This document shows positions 50,201 through 63,338 of a stretch of 64,000 nt of DNA, piece by piece. The stretch covers positions 752,333 to 816,332 of the forward strand of contig VZRR01013400.1 of the NCBI GenBank assembly GCA_013398015.1, written 5' to 3'. The stretch comes from Oreocharis arfaki. Taxonomy: Eukaryota; Chordata; Aves; Passeriformes; Paramythiidae. The position numbers and the translations under genes are program-made. Each line of letters begins with the position of its first letter. The first letter of the stretch is position 1. The notes beneath the pieces are model-generated. The model was given only the letters and a program-made list of their open reading frames with translations. It made no database searches and was not told the DNA's origin.

Positions 50201-52596
50201 GAATGGCTGTACAAACCAGGTTATACCATTTTACTGTAAATTTTATGTTGGCATTCATTATCTTAACAAAAAGACCTGAACCCATAATCTCCAGTCCACT
50301 TTAAATGCACATATTACACTGCTGTGTCAGTGTAACACATTTCAGCCATCTTTCTTTCTTTCTTGATGTCCCTATTCCTTTAGAAAGAACGCCTTTTACA
50401 ATTCAGGTGTGCTCCAAAGAATGGCCTCTGAACCTGGAGTTTGAAGTGTGGTGATAGATCATCTGATAGGCTTCCAAACTGAGCAGGCCACAGGAGAAAA
50501 TGTTTCCTCTGGTGAAGTGCTTTAGATAAAATAAAATGAGGGCTAGTTTTAGGTTAGACATACTGGCATTGTCCTGGGAAGGGTATAGGAAGAACCTTCT
50601 GCGTTAGATGAGCTATCTCTCCAGTAAGTGGTTCCAGTGCTGATGGATAGCAGCGACCTCTGGCTAGCTGCACAAGCACTCTACTGATAGCATAACTGAA
50701 GTTGGTTCTGAGTTATTCAGGGTTCATATTTACATGGCCCTTATATGCTCCTGCAACAGTCCCCACAGAAGTTACTTTTCCAGTGAGTTTGTATATATAC
50801 TGCCACACGTATGTGAAAGTGTATCTTGTATCACACAAATGCACATGGATATTCTAGCAGAAAGCAATTGTCTTCTTTTAAGAGATGATCCATTCCTCCC
50901 AGTAACCTGACTCTTCTGCAGAAAACTCTCCTATGACTTTTGACTTCTGACTTCAGATATGATGCAAAAGTCTGTTTAATACATATTTGAGGGTTGTCCA
51001 TTGGCATATATCAAAATCCTGACTTCTCAACTTAAATCAACCTTAAGAGGAATTACTAGATTTAAAATGGTCCACTCTGTGTCCAGGTCGTGCCTAGGAA
51101 AAGTGCATTCCTTAATTATAAGAATCCTCAGGTAAGTTTCACCATAATGTTCTTAAAAAAGGACACTGGATTCTATGTAAATTACGTAATAAAATCAATT
51201 CAGTGATATGATTGAGTCATCCAGACCAGAAATCCATAGGTTAATGAGTTTTAAAACAAGCAGAATAACATACAGCTCTCTATAATTTTGAGAGCCTGAA
51301 GATCCATTAAAATATTTTCATAATTTCAGTTCTACTACTAATTTAGTTCACAACTCTCATGATAAAACTCTTTCAGAAAGCTGATCAAAGTAAATTCAAA
51401 GACCACCACTACTAAATAAGAAAATACTTTGTGTTGCCAAGTTTCCAGGAAAAATATAAGTGAATGATAGCCAAAGGAATTGTATATTTTTCGTCTAGTT
51501 ACCAAAGCATATTTTAAAACTGCCTTCTGCTAATGATTTCTGCTTGAAATACTTTCTTTTATAACTGGATCTTAGATTCCTTTCTCTTTGTCAATCACTT
51601 AGGCTTCAAGTTTAAATATGCAAGAACACAGAACACAACAAAAGAACACACTAATCTCGCTGTGTCAAAAGCAGATCCTCTTTCTTATTCCCCAAGGCCA
51701 GACAAAACAGAGTTGGGCTAAAACATTAAATACAGCGAAGCAAGCATACATATTTTCTTATCTCTTGCTAAAATACAGACGTGATACGTAAGAAAAAATA
51801 CTCCACACAATATTTTCTTCCCCACGGTTTCAGCTGATTGCAAAAACAAACAAGTGAACACATTCCCTTAAAACCACATGAGCAAATTTTCAAAGGCTTT
51901 TCAATGCAACCCCTAATTTTGCTGGAGTGGGTAGAGCCACCTGCCATTCTGCTGCACACTTGGCTGGTAATCCGTGCATTGCACAATCTTACGGAAATCC
52001 ATGAAATGGTGTGCTCAGCTGTGAATCTAATCAGGTCCTCCCCTTGGTAAAATAACTCCTTCAATAAATAACTTCTTCAATTGAGGTCCTTTGGACTTTA
52101 CGCCCCTCGGCTCACTTGCAAGTATATTCACACAAACAATTGTAGATAGAACATGGAATGTCTTTTTAAAGGCAAACCATCTTCCTGTTAAATACTGCAC
52201 ATAATACATCTTTTTAAAGATGCTTTTTATTTTATATATTTACTCTGGCAAAGTGTAGCCTTGAACACTGCGGCCTGCTGGACAAATTTCCTTGGAAGTA
52301 TAACTGAAAAACAGGAGTTCTTAAAAACCTATTATCTGCAAGGCGACACAAGGGTAAAGAAGAAACTCATCATTACAGCTGAAGCTCTGTAAGTCAGTTA
52401 TTGTTTCTATTGTACTTTCTGTGTATCAGCTTATAAAGGTTTCAGGTTTTTTGTTTTTTTAATTATAATAAGGACACAGTTCTGGGCTTGCACACCCAGG
52501 AAAATAATACTTCCATTCTACTAAGATGGAGGTGTAAACATGTAGTGTAATGGATGAGTAATGATAGCAAGATGAATTTGCTGGTTTTCTTAAGGG

Positions 52597-52613
52597 AAAA
52601 AAAAAAAAAAAAA
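52597..52613. repeat. Poly-A run (17)
   Basis: Seventeen A residues, followed by GAAAACCAAAAG. It could be a retroposed tail on the plus strand, but the upstream DNA matches no element I know. Confidence 0.85.
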
Positions 52614-53895
52614 GAAAACCAAAAGAGTGTGAAACCATGGCAGAAGAACTATCTGATAGCTCATTGTTCAAAATGGAGTTCACTAGGTTCAAGAAAGACC
52701 TTTCTGCATTGGAAACCAAATTAGCAGTCCTATTTTGAAGTCCTATTTTCTATGACCTCACCTATCATGAAAATGCTTCTGGTTCAAAATTTCTGCAGGA
52801 TTAACGAAACGCATTTTTCCTTTATCTGTTACAAAAGAATAACATCAGGCCTCAAGAGCAATGTGCTATCATTTACCACACTGCACAGATAGCTCAGTGT
52901 AAAAGATTAAACCAGTCTTCCAAATAAGCTGCTCAAGGATGTTCTGAGGGGTTTGTACCAGAAATAAAGATGATATGGAAAGAAATGGGCAGACTTATTT
53001 GTAATGGTGGTTTTTGCTACCATATGTAGGTATATGCAAATGCAGCAAAACACATGCATTTTTGCACACACCTAAGAAGGCACAACTGTCTGAGGAGTGT
53101 TTCTCACTTTTATATAAAGTTGCTTCTCAGCAGAAAGCAAAATGAGTCAGTAATATCTGCTGTTGCTCTCTCTGCATGAATTAAGTCATCTTTCTACCCT
53201 GCTTTCCCCTCTTCTTGCCTGAAATATTCAGTGCTGTCATTTCAATACTCAGATGATTACATCTAACCATTAGAAATTACTAAAAAAAATTTTGCCTGAG
53301 ACACAATGTTTGAGTGATTGTCACATCAAGTCTCCAGTTATTATCCAAGTACACATCACAAATATATTGCTACTTCAAAATAACACAAAGCTGAAGGAGT
53401 GTAAAGTGTCAATATTTTTTTTGTTGCTGGTTGAAGAAGATAGGGGAAAAGAGCATGCATCAAGCTACAAACAGAATACTACTTTTTCACAAAACATCTG
53501 ATGCTATGCAGATGTTCTCCCAGTTTGTGCATCTTCTTTGATTAAAATGAAAGCAAAAGTTTAAAATTCTTTTTCACAAAGCATATAACTGAAAATCTGA
53601 TGGTGGCATTGGAATCGTTACAATGATGAGAATACAGACTGAAAAAATGTCTGAATTTATTTAGCTAGAGCATAAATCCTCTTTTAAATCTTACCAACCA
53701 AGATGTTAAGGAACAAATATTTAAGTACCTAAGCTTTTTGGGGAAAAAGTTTCAAAAAGTGCATAGCATAATTGTATGCAGATTTAGTCTTACTGGAGAT
53801 TATTCGATTTTCTATGAGAAAAATAAATGACACAGGTTGTTTTGGATAGTAAAGGTGATTATTTTACATCTGCAAAATAAGAGTTGTGGGACTAT

Positions 53896-53947
53896 GGAAT
53901 ATGACTAATATCTAAGGAATATGACTGTAACTAATATCTAAGGAATA
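53896..53947. repeat. Imperfect tandem duplication
   Basis: GGAATATGAC plus TAATATCTAA occurs at 53896-53915, and again from 53916 with a short insert between the two words. This is a small local duplication in AT-rich DNA. Confidence 0.75.
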
Positions 53948-56178
53948 AAGATATCTAAAATTCAGGTATTTTCAGAACACCTGGTTTAATAGCTTTGGTT
54001 CAGGACTCCAGTTAAAATTCATTGAAAGAAGAAAAAAGAATACTACAACACATTAACAGTGTTACTTTCCTCTGGTCTGGAATCTCCTATCAAACTGAGG
54101 CACGAGCCTTTCTCCTTTGAAGGTGTTCACGGATGAATGCAGGAAGTGGACATAAACAATTCAACAGATTCTCAGCATTAAGTGCTACAGATCTGTGAAC
54201 CAAGTATATTTTTCCAGAGGCAAATTAAAATTCTGCTAAAACCTCTAGGATGAAATCAGTAAGCTTTGAAATAACCCGGGGAATTAGAGATAAGAAGAAC
54301 TACAGTCCTTGGGTTGGGTTTTGTAAACCATTTGATAGTGATCTGTGGAGAATTCACGGGTCAAATGGCAGGACCCATCCTTGGTCCCGGTTCTCTGAAG
54401 GGAAGAGGTAGTGGGAGAATCAGGGGACAAAGAAGGATGTAGAGGATGCAGCAGAGGAACAGAACAGATGGGCGTGGGAGACAAAATGCGGCGCAAAAGT
54501 GACAGCACAATCATTGCATTCTAGACAACTAAAAATACACAAATACATTTATATTTGTTTCCCTTGCTGCAGTTGCCAGAAAGATGTCACATAATCACAA
54601 GTAAAAGGTGAGGTGGCACATGCAAAGAGAAGTCATGATGAGTGAGATGCATCAGCCGATTTCTTCTTTAAATGATGCTCCCACCTCTGAAAGCCAGAAG
54701 GCCTGTGGCTTTGGAATTTAGTGACCCCATGTAGGAAAGGAATTTTTCCAGTTATTTTGTGATGTTTTGAGAATGTTAGCAGGGTTGCCTTGGACAAACT
54801 CAGCTGTTATAAGTGGTATGGGATAAAAGAACAATTCCTAAGATGTGAGATATTTAAGACGTTCAAGCTGAACTCTTTACGCAGTAGGAATTGTAAAGTA
54901 GCAAATTGAAAGTTTTAGTTTGTGAACAGAATCATTGCAAATACCAAAAATTAAGGCTTCTTTATACCTACATGAATATAGTTATTATAAAACAACTCAG
55001 ATGCAAATATCTTTATTCAGTGGTTAAAAAGACATCAGATAAATGGGGAATGCACCAGTGCTTTTTCTCAATCCTCAGCTATGCCTCATATTGACTAAAT
55101 ACAGTCCCAGTCTGAAAAGGGCCACAACTTCAGCATGCTCTGAAAGAAATATCATTCTCTTCTAATTCCTCTATAAATACGGTGGACTAGCCAACTATAG
55201 AAAGCAGTGAGTGTTTAGCTGGGGATAAATTTGCATTAGCTGAAATTAATCAAAAACTACACCCTCAGGATGCTGAGCATGAACGAAAACAGGTTCAAGC
55301 AGGCTTCTGTGTTTTGTATTCTCCCTGAGCCAGCTCAAAATATTTTCCTAGTTTGTATGTTGCACTGGCTGCCTGGAGTTCTCCGTTTAGGATCAAAAGT
55401 TCTTTGCCCTTGGTCTATTTTCCCTTTATTTTAAAAGAAAAAAATAAGGACACTGACAGGAGCAGTGAAAGAATCCATCATAATTTGATGGTAGTTTTAT
55501 TATAGCTGAGGTGTTTTAAGGACACAAGCAAGATAAGCTCCATAGAAAGAGATAGCATCTTTTACAGGATCAACAAATACAGCTGGAAGGGTATACAGAT
55601 CTGGAGACATTAGTGCCCTCCTGCAAGTTTAAAATGGAAACAGCCAGCTGGTCTAAAATATTTTTTTTTTACAAATTGAATATTCATGTTTAAAAGTATT
55701 ACATTATAGAAAGTTTGAATTTTAACAAAAGAATTATATTTTGTTTAAATATGGACAAATATTCAGGATAGCTTGATAGCTAAAGGATACATTTCATCTA
55801 ATTTAAGTAAGATTTTTAGTTTTACTGTGATTACATAATTTTTGATTTCTGATGTTTCACTCTATGAGTTTAAGCTGCCTCATTTAACTGAAGCATATTG
55901 GGTCTCCTTTCAACTATAATACGGCAGAAATAAAAGGGACATGTGTTAGTCTATAGCTTTTCTCACAGAAAACTATCTCTCCCAAATATGTTTGGTGAGA
56001 AGATCCTATGGCTTTCTTATCATGTCACACATTTTTGAGTGCTATATGCTGCTTCCTTTTGGTGTCAGATTAATCAATATTTATTTCCTTTTCCTTCACC
56101 CTCAACATCACAGACATTTCTTAGGAAAACATGTATGTTTTCCAAGGATTATTATTTTCCCAAATTGTGGCAATCTCT

Positions 56179-56623
56179 CGTCTAGGTTTTTGGCCAGGAT
56201 GGAGTTTATTTTTTTGCAGAACCCATGAGGGGGTGGACCCTGAAGCTGTGTAGGCTTGTCTGGGGTGTTACCCTATACAACCTCAGGTCACTGCCCGGGT
56301 TAGGAAGTAAGGGATTCTTCTTCCAAGAAGAAGGTGGGGGTGACTCACAGTTGGAGAAGAAAGCGTGAAGCACGGAGGGTCTGTCCACTGCTAGTTTTCA
56401 TTGATCAGGGCTTGTGAGCATTTTTGCTTGTAAAATCATCCTCTTTTACACACTTTTGTTGCCAATATTGTTGTGACTACTGTTCGTTTTTCTTATTTCA
56501 TTGCTGTTTCCAGTAAATTGGCCTCATCTCAACCTGTGATCTCTGCCTTTGGCGTTTCCCACCAGAGAGGTGAGGAGAGGAGGAGTGGCTTGGGGTTTGA
56601 AGTGCTGTTCCTGAACCAGGACA
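56179..56623 (+). mobile_element. Solo LTR, avian ERVL type
   Basis: The left edge GTCTAGGTTTTTGGCCAGGA followed by TGGAGTTTATTT matches the start of bird ERVL LTRs as I remember them (usually TGTCCTGGTTTTGGCC). Near the 3' side, TCATCTCAACCTGTGATCT and the closing CTGAACCAGGACA match the U5 end of the same group. The usual AATAAA is altered to AGTAAA. No matching 5-bp target duplication survives (TCTCT against GCCCT), and no internal retroviral sequence adjoins, so this is an old solo LTR. Edges may be off by a few bases. Confidence 0.75.
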
Positions 56624-58609
56624 GCCCTCATTGGAGCCTAACGTAGGGCTGTGTTGGCACCCCTGGCGTGGTCGGTTCAGGGTGTCCTACACGTGCCTTC
56701 TGGTGAAACCACAGCATATCTAAAAACGGGTCAGTCACCATCTAAATGCAGAAGATACAATCTCTGCTCTCAAGACACACCAAGCAACTGCAGCTCAGTA
56801 AATGTGATTTTTGCCATGACTAGCAAAAAGTTACAGACCTTTTGCTGACCTGGTCTTATGGTTCATCTAGGTTTGCTCTAGCTACAACTGGGTTCAGGCT
56901 GGTTTGACAGCTCCTGAAAGGGGTAGTACCGGTGGGCTCTCCAGTTTTAGCTTTTATGATCCCCAGTGGCACTGTCCTGGCTAAGGCAGGAGTCAGCAAG
57001 TGACACACAGCAGCCTGGGTGCAGAGCTGAGGCTGGGGGAGGCCTTTGTGCCACTCTGGGGCTTTAGATGAGAACCTCTGAGAGAGAAACGGGCTATGCA
57101 AAAAAACCCCAAAACCACTCGAACAGTAGTAGCCCTAAGTGGAAGATCAAAGCGAAAAACATCCCTGTCATAATCTTCATACTGTTTCCAGCAAAAACCT
57201 CAGTGTGCTTATTGCTATCCCCTCTGATTCTCCCCTACTTTCTCTAGGAAGACTGAAATTATCACCCTCGGGATGGAAAGGGATACAAGAAGGGTGAGCA
57301 TTACACCATAAAAATAAACACTAGGGAAGGTGGGGGTTTTGCTGGTTTTGTTTATTTGTGTTTTTGTGGCTTTTTGTTTGGTTGTGGTTTGTGGGGGTTT
57401 TTTTGGTTTGGTTTGGTGTTTTATTTTTTTGGTTTTTGTTTAGTTTTTTTTTTGTGTGTGTGTAGAGCAATTTAAATGGTATTATTAGAATTTTCTGTTT
57501 TAATTAAATAAGCCATGTTGTTAAATCTGCTAAAACAGATTGTTCTGACTGAACACTAACATTTTAGCCTATGTATGTTTTTTTCCCTTTTGCACACATC
57601 AAGATTTTGAGCCTAAAAAAGAAAAGCAGATTCAAATGCACAATAGAACAAAACATGGCTTTTGCACTCTACATAGTCCGACAATAATTCCTTGATTTAG
57701 CAAAATAGAGAAGGTAGAAAAAGGTTCCTCAGCAGGACTTAAGAACTAAATATTGTTGCGGAAGATCTGTGGGCTGGGCCCTTATTTGGCCCTTCACCAG
57801 ACATCAGCTGTACCTCAGTTTTCTGGGCATGTGATTGTAACACATATGCCATGCTTCTGTTCTCAGCCTTTTAGGTACAATTCAGCACAAGGTTTTTTTT
57901 TCTTTTTTTTTCATAAAGGTAAGAATGATAATCAGCCTTGTAATGGGGATGAAATAAATGCATGCTGTTCTGTTTTGCTGGTGTTTTTTTCCTGTTCAGG
58001 AGAGATTTTTCCATTGATTTTCAATAGCTATTCTGGAGAAGAAACTTATAGGCAAAAATTAGAACATAAAAAGGATTAAATTATGAAGGAATTGTTACGA
58101 CTGCAGTATTTGTAAAGTATCATCTTGCACACTCCCAGAATGTGAGGACAATCTTGATTTTTGTGTATGGTGCCTTGATGTGTTTAAAGGCAAATACTTG
58201 CAGACTGTGCTGACAAGCTGGGAAATTTTAGCCTGGCAAACAACAACTTTGAAATGAATTTGAATGTTCACAGTGGATAATGAGCTGAATGTGAGTTCCC
58301 AAAAGAGACAGTTAGAAGTATAAAGAGAGAAATCTTGTTTAAGATTAGGGGCAATATGATCTTACTATAGGTGCAAGCATCCATATGGAATGCAGTGCTC
58401 TTAGTGCTAGTTGAAATTGGAGAAAGCTTGTAGAAAATAAAGGAGAATGATTAAAAGATTTGGAAACAGGCCCCCTTGAGGGTTTTAATCTGTTTATCAA
58501 AGACATAAAAGGGATAAATTTAAGCAGGATGGTGTACATGCTCGCATGTGTGGGTGAACGACTGTCGTGCATCCTAGAAGTATCTCCTGGCAAACAAAAC
58601 TTTGATCAA
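56624..58609. other. Non-coding stretch with T/G-rich tract
   Basis: No gene recognised. Bases 56640-57100 are richer in GC and carry short open frames on both strands without similarity to known proteins. The 108-codon plus-strand frame at 57753-58079 is Phe-rich over T runs and is probably chance. The last few hundred bases may hold more of the old CR1 that follows. Confidence 0.5.
57323..57464. repeat. T/G-rich low-complexity tract with (TG)n end
   Basis: About 140 bases of nearly pure T and G on the plus strand, with GGGGG words and GGTTT repeats, ending in a short TGTGTGTG run. The G-clusters are too widely spaced to claim a stable quadruplex. It is the largest of four such strand-asymmetric tracts in the window. 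Confidence 0.85.
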
Positions 58610-58925
58610 GGGTTCTCTAATACAGGAGACAAAAGTGTAACAAAATTCAGTGGCTGGAAGATGAAGCAAGACAAATTTAGAGTGATAGAATAAGGCCCAA
58701 TATTTAACAGTGAAGATAATTAACTAGTGAGTACTGTGATGAAATTGTGGCTGATTTTCTCTGGAAATTTTAATTAAGATTCAACATAATTTTCTCACCA
58801 CACTCTTTTAATTCTGCAAGAATTGCTTCTATTAAATGGTATAACCTTTGTTATTTGACAGGTCAGCCTAGATGATGATGATGATGATGATGATGATGAT
58901 ATTTTTTTCTGGCTTTGCCATCCAT
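58610..58925 (+). mobile_element. Ancient CR1/L3-type LINE, 3' UTR and end
   Basis: AGTGGCTGGAAGATGAAGCA, then AGACAAATTTAGAGTG, AACAGTGAAGATAATTAACT, TTGTGGCTGATTTTCTCTGG and AGGTCAGCCTAGATGATG follow, in order, the amniote CR1/L3-type 3' region as I remember it. The expected last part, about GGTCCCTTCTGGCCTT, appears as TTTTTTTCTGGCTTTGCC after an inserted (GAT) array. It is strongly diverged, non-coding and old. The upstream limit is uncertain; an open frame at 58460-58693 runs into it and is not a gene. Confidence 0.72.
58871..58900. repeat. (GAT)10 microsatellite
   Basis: Ten uninterrupted GAT units. It begins exactly where the CR1 3' end reads AGATGATG, so it probably expanded from that seed. 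A perfect ten-unit trinucleotide array is likely to vary in length between individuals. Confidence 0.95.
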
Positions 58926-59377
58926 GTTGAATAATCATTTATCTTCTCCTTTTTCCTCATACAAATATTTTATTTTAACCTTTCTCTTCTAGACTCCGTC
59001 TTTGGACAAAGCCCCGACTTTCTGTCTTCTGGCTTTCACTCTCTTCTCTTGGGCCCTTCACATTGCAGACCCCTGTTCACATAAGCATTTTGATTCTTTG
59101 GCTCACTGAAATGAAAGCAAGTCAGTAGATTCAAGCTGTAAGAGGTTAATAATATTTTGCCAAAAATGTTACCTCTCCACACATCTAATTGCTAACTTGC
59201 ATACCTGTACATTAGGGAACTGAGAGTAGGCTAGAAGTGATTAGAAAAAATATTTCCATGTGTAAAGCTTTTATGGCTTTGATTTTATGAATTGCAGTGT
59301 TATTTTACAAGGGATCTATCTCTGGAACCTCTGTCTCCAGTGGTCCCTGGTGAGACAGAAAAATGTAAATGAATTAA

Positions 59378-59393
59378 TTTTTTTTTTTTTTTT
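59378..59393. repeat. Poly-T run (16)
   Basis: Sixteen T residues preceded by GAATTAA. It could be a minus-strand poly-A tail; no associated element is recognised. Confidence 0.85.
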
Positions 59394-61539
59394 ATTTTGG
59401 CACTCTTAGAATGGTCTTGTTTTAAAAAGAAAGTAAACCTTTACTACAGCAGAAATGCTGCCCTGATATAATTTTTCTGAACAGTAAGTGGATGAAGATC
59501 CAAATTAGGTCTTCACTGTGTCAGGTGCAATAGTAGCAACCAAACAAAAGCATTGCATAGCCTTAGGTCTGACAGTCTGTTAAGCGAATTTGTATGCACA
59601 CAAGAAGAAGTGTCTTTTTGAAAGATGAAGATGCCCAAGAGAGAGACTTTGGAAAGGCTTTACAGCCATTTAATAGTTAAAGACATTATTTGTTCAATAA
59701 CAAAAGAAAAAGGCTTAGAGAGCAATCAGATTTTCATGGACAAAAGCTAGGCTCTTGTCCTGAGGGAAGAAAGGATCATAGGCAGTGATTTTTGTGTGTG
59801 TCAGGAAGAGATGCAAAAAAAGGGTTTGACAGGTGGAGAAGCAAGAGAAGAGCTGCTCATTCTATCTTGTCTATTTTGTATGCTTTTATATTCCATTTTA
59901 TCTGAGGATGATTTCTAGCTCTTTCCTCCTCTCTCTAAGGAATGTTTCATTCTCTTTTTACACTCTTCTTAGCCCCCCCCAAAAAAATTATTCTTCATGT
60001 TCACCCTCAGTGCTTTTCCTCTCCTGTTGTCCCACACCGCTCTCAATACTGAACCACAGCATCTCTCTAATTTTTTAATAAGGATGAAAGTGCATTCTCA
60101 TTTTGGTCACTTTTGTGCCCACGAGATTGCTGTAGTCTCCCCTGTAGTCCAGTGCATGTGTTTTACCAGCTGTGCAGAAGCTAGTGAGAGCTGATTACAA
60201 GCATGAACATCGACTCCTCTGCCTTGAAGGAAATGATACTTGTCAGCAAATAAAACTAGCTAAATGTTCCCCTAGTAGCGTAAACACGGCCTCAAATTCC
60301 CAAAGGACTTAAAACATACTTGGTTCTCCAGTTTGGTTCTCTCATGCTTTTGTTTTGTTTCTACTCTTCAAAACTGCACTAAGAAATCTCTCTGAAGATA
60401 TGCCCATGTGGTAATTTTGTGGCCAGAGCTGGATGTGCATTGGGAAAAATATCGCAAAGAGAGAACTCCAAGAATTATAGCAGTGCAAATAAAAGGGGAC
60501 AGATACTAATCTCCAAGCTATCTTGCAGTTTCAGTATTTCTTCCACCCTAGTGTACTACTGTTTTTGAAAGAAATTGAAGGGACAAGATGATAAAACACT
60601 ACTAGTTTCAAATGAAACAAAGCAACTTTCTTTATCTATTTAGTCACAAGGTTGTAATATGGGCTAAAAGATGTCACTTATTCACTTATGTCTCCCATGA
60701 CTGTGGAAAAAACCTTCCATAACCTTAAGAAGAACAGTGAGCCTCCTCTGAAAAGAACATAGATGTAACTGCAGCAACGCTTCCTTTATGGTTTTAGTAG
60801 TTTAGTCCATTCAGGAGTTGGCTTAAGCTAAATGGTTGAACTGAATCTTCTGAGTATAAACAAACGATTTTTTGCATGTGGGAGGATGATGGAACCAAAA
60901 GCATAGTTTACTTTTGACAGGGATTGGGACGATACTTGTGGCACAATGTTTTGTTAGTCTGGCAAAAAATTCTGAGCATCGGCCTCTTAAATGTCATAGA
61001 GTTTTTGTAGGAAAGATTTTTATTAGGAAATGTCAAAGCAACTATCTAGGCATGGGATGGCTCAAAGCTGCCTGTCATACATACAATATTGATGGATTCT
61101 TGGCTATGTCTTTTGTTAAGTAAATGAGAATACTGGCTTCGTGAATTCTGGTTACATGTCTAAATGCAAGAGCTGCCCACGCAAAACCTGTGTTGGAACT
61201 TTCTAAGCTGACATGGTCGATAGAAGTGAGAAGTTCTGATTCAAAATAAAGAATCAGGACATCTGTTTCAAGTTTCATGCTTTTGGGGGAAAATGATGGA
61301 GGGGTAACACTAATGTGACAAAAAACTGATCAATTTATTTCAAACTTTACTTTGATGATAAAGATACAAAGTAAAGATACTAAAATATTTGCCACTTTTC
61401 CACAAATACAAATAGTAGATATATCTTAACCCTTTCTTTCAAACTTAAAGTTTAACATTCATCAGCATGATTCAGGCATGCAGAGTGGAACCTGGGAATA
61501 AGAAGGAACAATTCTTCTGGAAGGTTACATTGAGAATAT

Positions 61540-61593
61540 ATATTTGGACTACATGACCATTGTAGTTCCTTTCCAAGTGTAATATTCTAATCA
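61540..61593 (+). mobile_element. Probable CR1 3' end, diverged
   Basis: TTGGACTACATGACCATTGT, then AGTTCCTTTCCAAGTGTAAT and ATTCTAAT, keep the spacing and wording of a CR1 terminus (usually a GGACTAGATGATCTT-like word, then CCTTCCAA and ATTCTATG). Only about 50 bases match, so confidence is limited. Confidence 0.5.
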
Positions 61594-62601
61594 ATCTGAG
61601 CACCAGCATAAATGTTGACGAAACTGCTTAACTGTGCATAGGTTTCTGAAGAGAGAAGTGTGTTTTCTAAGCCTCTTCCCCATTTGGCCCTTTGGCATCT
61701 GCACCACCAGTGATATGAAATTCTGAAGCAATAACTTGAATATCAGCTTTTATCCTACTAAATTGCAAGGTCAGCCAATCAGCATTTTTGTCACTGGGCT
61801 GCCATCCTCCTAATAATATTCTTGCAAGGCGTTCTCATGAAAGACTTCAAATGACACAGTAGAGATGTTTTATACAACATATTTTACGAAGTCAAACTCT
61901 GAGCAAAATTGTGTACAGAAAATAATTGTCATGCTTTTCAAAATATGGATTTAACATTATCACAGCAAAACACACTTAAAATCCAAGAGAAAAACCAAGG
62001 ATATAATTCTCAGTTGTGAGTGAGATTCTTCTTGACTAACCTTAGTTTAACCTGTTACAGGTTATTGATTTTTTCCCAAATGGAAAGGCAGTTATCTCTT
62101 TATTACCTATATTTATGTTAGCAAAAATGCTTCTACAAACCTCCAGATCTAGTGTAGGAAGAAAATCCTAGCTTTTCCTGTCTTAAATTTTTTTCCCAGC
62201 TGTTTTTCTGAGAATTTTTGATGAACAGATCCTGATAGTACTTTCTGGAATTCCATTTAAAAGTTTTGTATCAGCAGGATATGGTAAAATTTCATGAGCA
62301 TGTTCATTAAATATATATAGCTGCTTAGTTGGTCAGCAATATTCAGCACACATTGTAAATAAAAGGAACAGTTGTGGCATAGCTGGCATGCAGTACTCTA
62401 ATTAAAAGCTGTGACCAGAAATTACATATATGACAAAATAAATGGCTGAGAAGCACCTTTTAACTTACGCAGACAAGTGCTGCACTGGCATTTTACTCAG
62501 TAGCTGTAACTGCTTCATTCTATCCTTCTTACTGTGAGTATATTTTTCTTTAGATAGATAAAAATCATATTTTTCAAAAATGGGCTGTGTAACCTAGGTA
62601 C

Positions 62602-63338
62602 TGGGTTGGGTTGACCTTGATTGGCTGCCAGACACTCATCCAAGATATTCTCTCAGTCTCCTTTCTCGAGAGGATGGAGAGGGAAACACGATGAAAAAGC
62701 TCATGGGTCAAGATAATGATCCCTTACCAAGTACTGTCAAGTCCAAAAGAGGCTAGATATGGGGAAAATAAATTTAATTTATTGCCAAATAAAATAGATT
62801 TGGATAGTGAAAACCGAAGAGATATTAAAACTCCTTCTTCCCACCCCCTTTTCCCAGGCTCAAACTCACTACTTCATTCCTACTCCTATACTTCCCACTC
62901 TCAGGTAGCACAGTTGGGATGGGAAATGGGGGGTTGTGGACAGTCCGTAACAGTTCCTCTCTGCTGCTCCTTCCTCCTTACACTTTTTCAGCTGGGTTCA
63001 CCTTGGCCTGCAGAGAAATCTCTGCTCCAGTACCTGGAGCACCTCCTTACCCTCCTCTCATCTTGGTGTCTGTGGGGCTGTTTATCTCATGGGGTTTTTT
63101 CTCATTCATCCCTTTCACAGCTGCTGTGCTGTGTTTCCCTCTTTCTTGAATGCTCTTTCCAGAGGTGCCACCGTGTTGGCTGAGGGGCAAGCTACACCTT
63201 GCAGTGGGTCCATTGGAGCCGGCTGGAACCCCGCGGAACCGTCTGGGACTGGCTGTGCGCAGTTTGGGACAGCCTCTTCTCACAGGAATCACCCCTACAA
63301 CCATCCTGCTGCCAACACTTTGATACTATTGCTCCACA
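62602..63338 (-). mobile_element. Solo LTR, same family as 25221-26290, reversed
   Basis: Read on the minus strand it runs from TGTGGAGCAATAGTAT (63338 downward) to AAGGTCAACCCAACCCA at 62602. Shared landmarks with the LTR at 25.2 kb include GAGGTGCTCCAGG, CTGCAGGCC(A/G)AGGTG, AATAAATT near the 3' side, and the closing GTCAA(A/C)CCA(C/A)A segment. At about 737 bp it is shorter, mainly because the repeat-rich 330 bp of the other copy is missing. The TATA-like box is degraded. Possible target duplication: GGTAC (62597-62601) against GGCAC (63341-63345), one mismatch and two bases off. No internal retroviral genes adjoin it. The plus-strand frames of up to 155 codons over it are antisense chance frames. 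Confidence 0.82.

Larger units (their letters stand above)
47216..56178. other. Non-coding stretch, no gene recognised
   Basis: About 9 kb of AT-rich unique DNA. The longest open frame is 107 codons at 49858-50181 (plus) and has no recognised domain. A 98-codon minus-strand frame at 51768-52064 overlaps a plus-strand frame and is likewise unassigned. Simple repeats are listed separately. I see no splice-bounded exon or RNA gene. Confidence 0.55.
58926..62601. other. Non-coding stretch, no gene recognised
   Basis: AT-rich unique DNA with short open frames only. The 81-codon frame at 59833-60078 is rich in Phe, Ser and Leu and looks composition-driven. It contains a 16-base poly-T run and a probable CR1 end, listed separately. 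No exon or RNA gene seen. Confidence 0.55.

Noticed and set aside
58460..58693. 77-codon plus-strand frame
   Set aside because: Its second half is the 3' region of an ancient CR1/L3-type LINE; no protein similarity.
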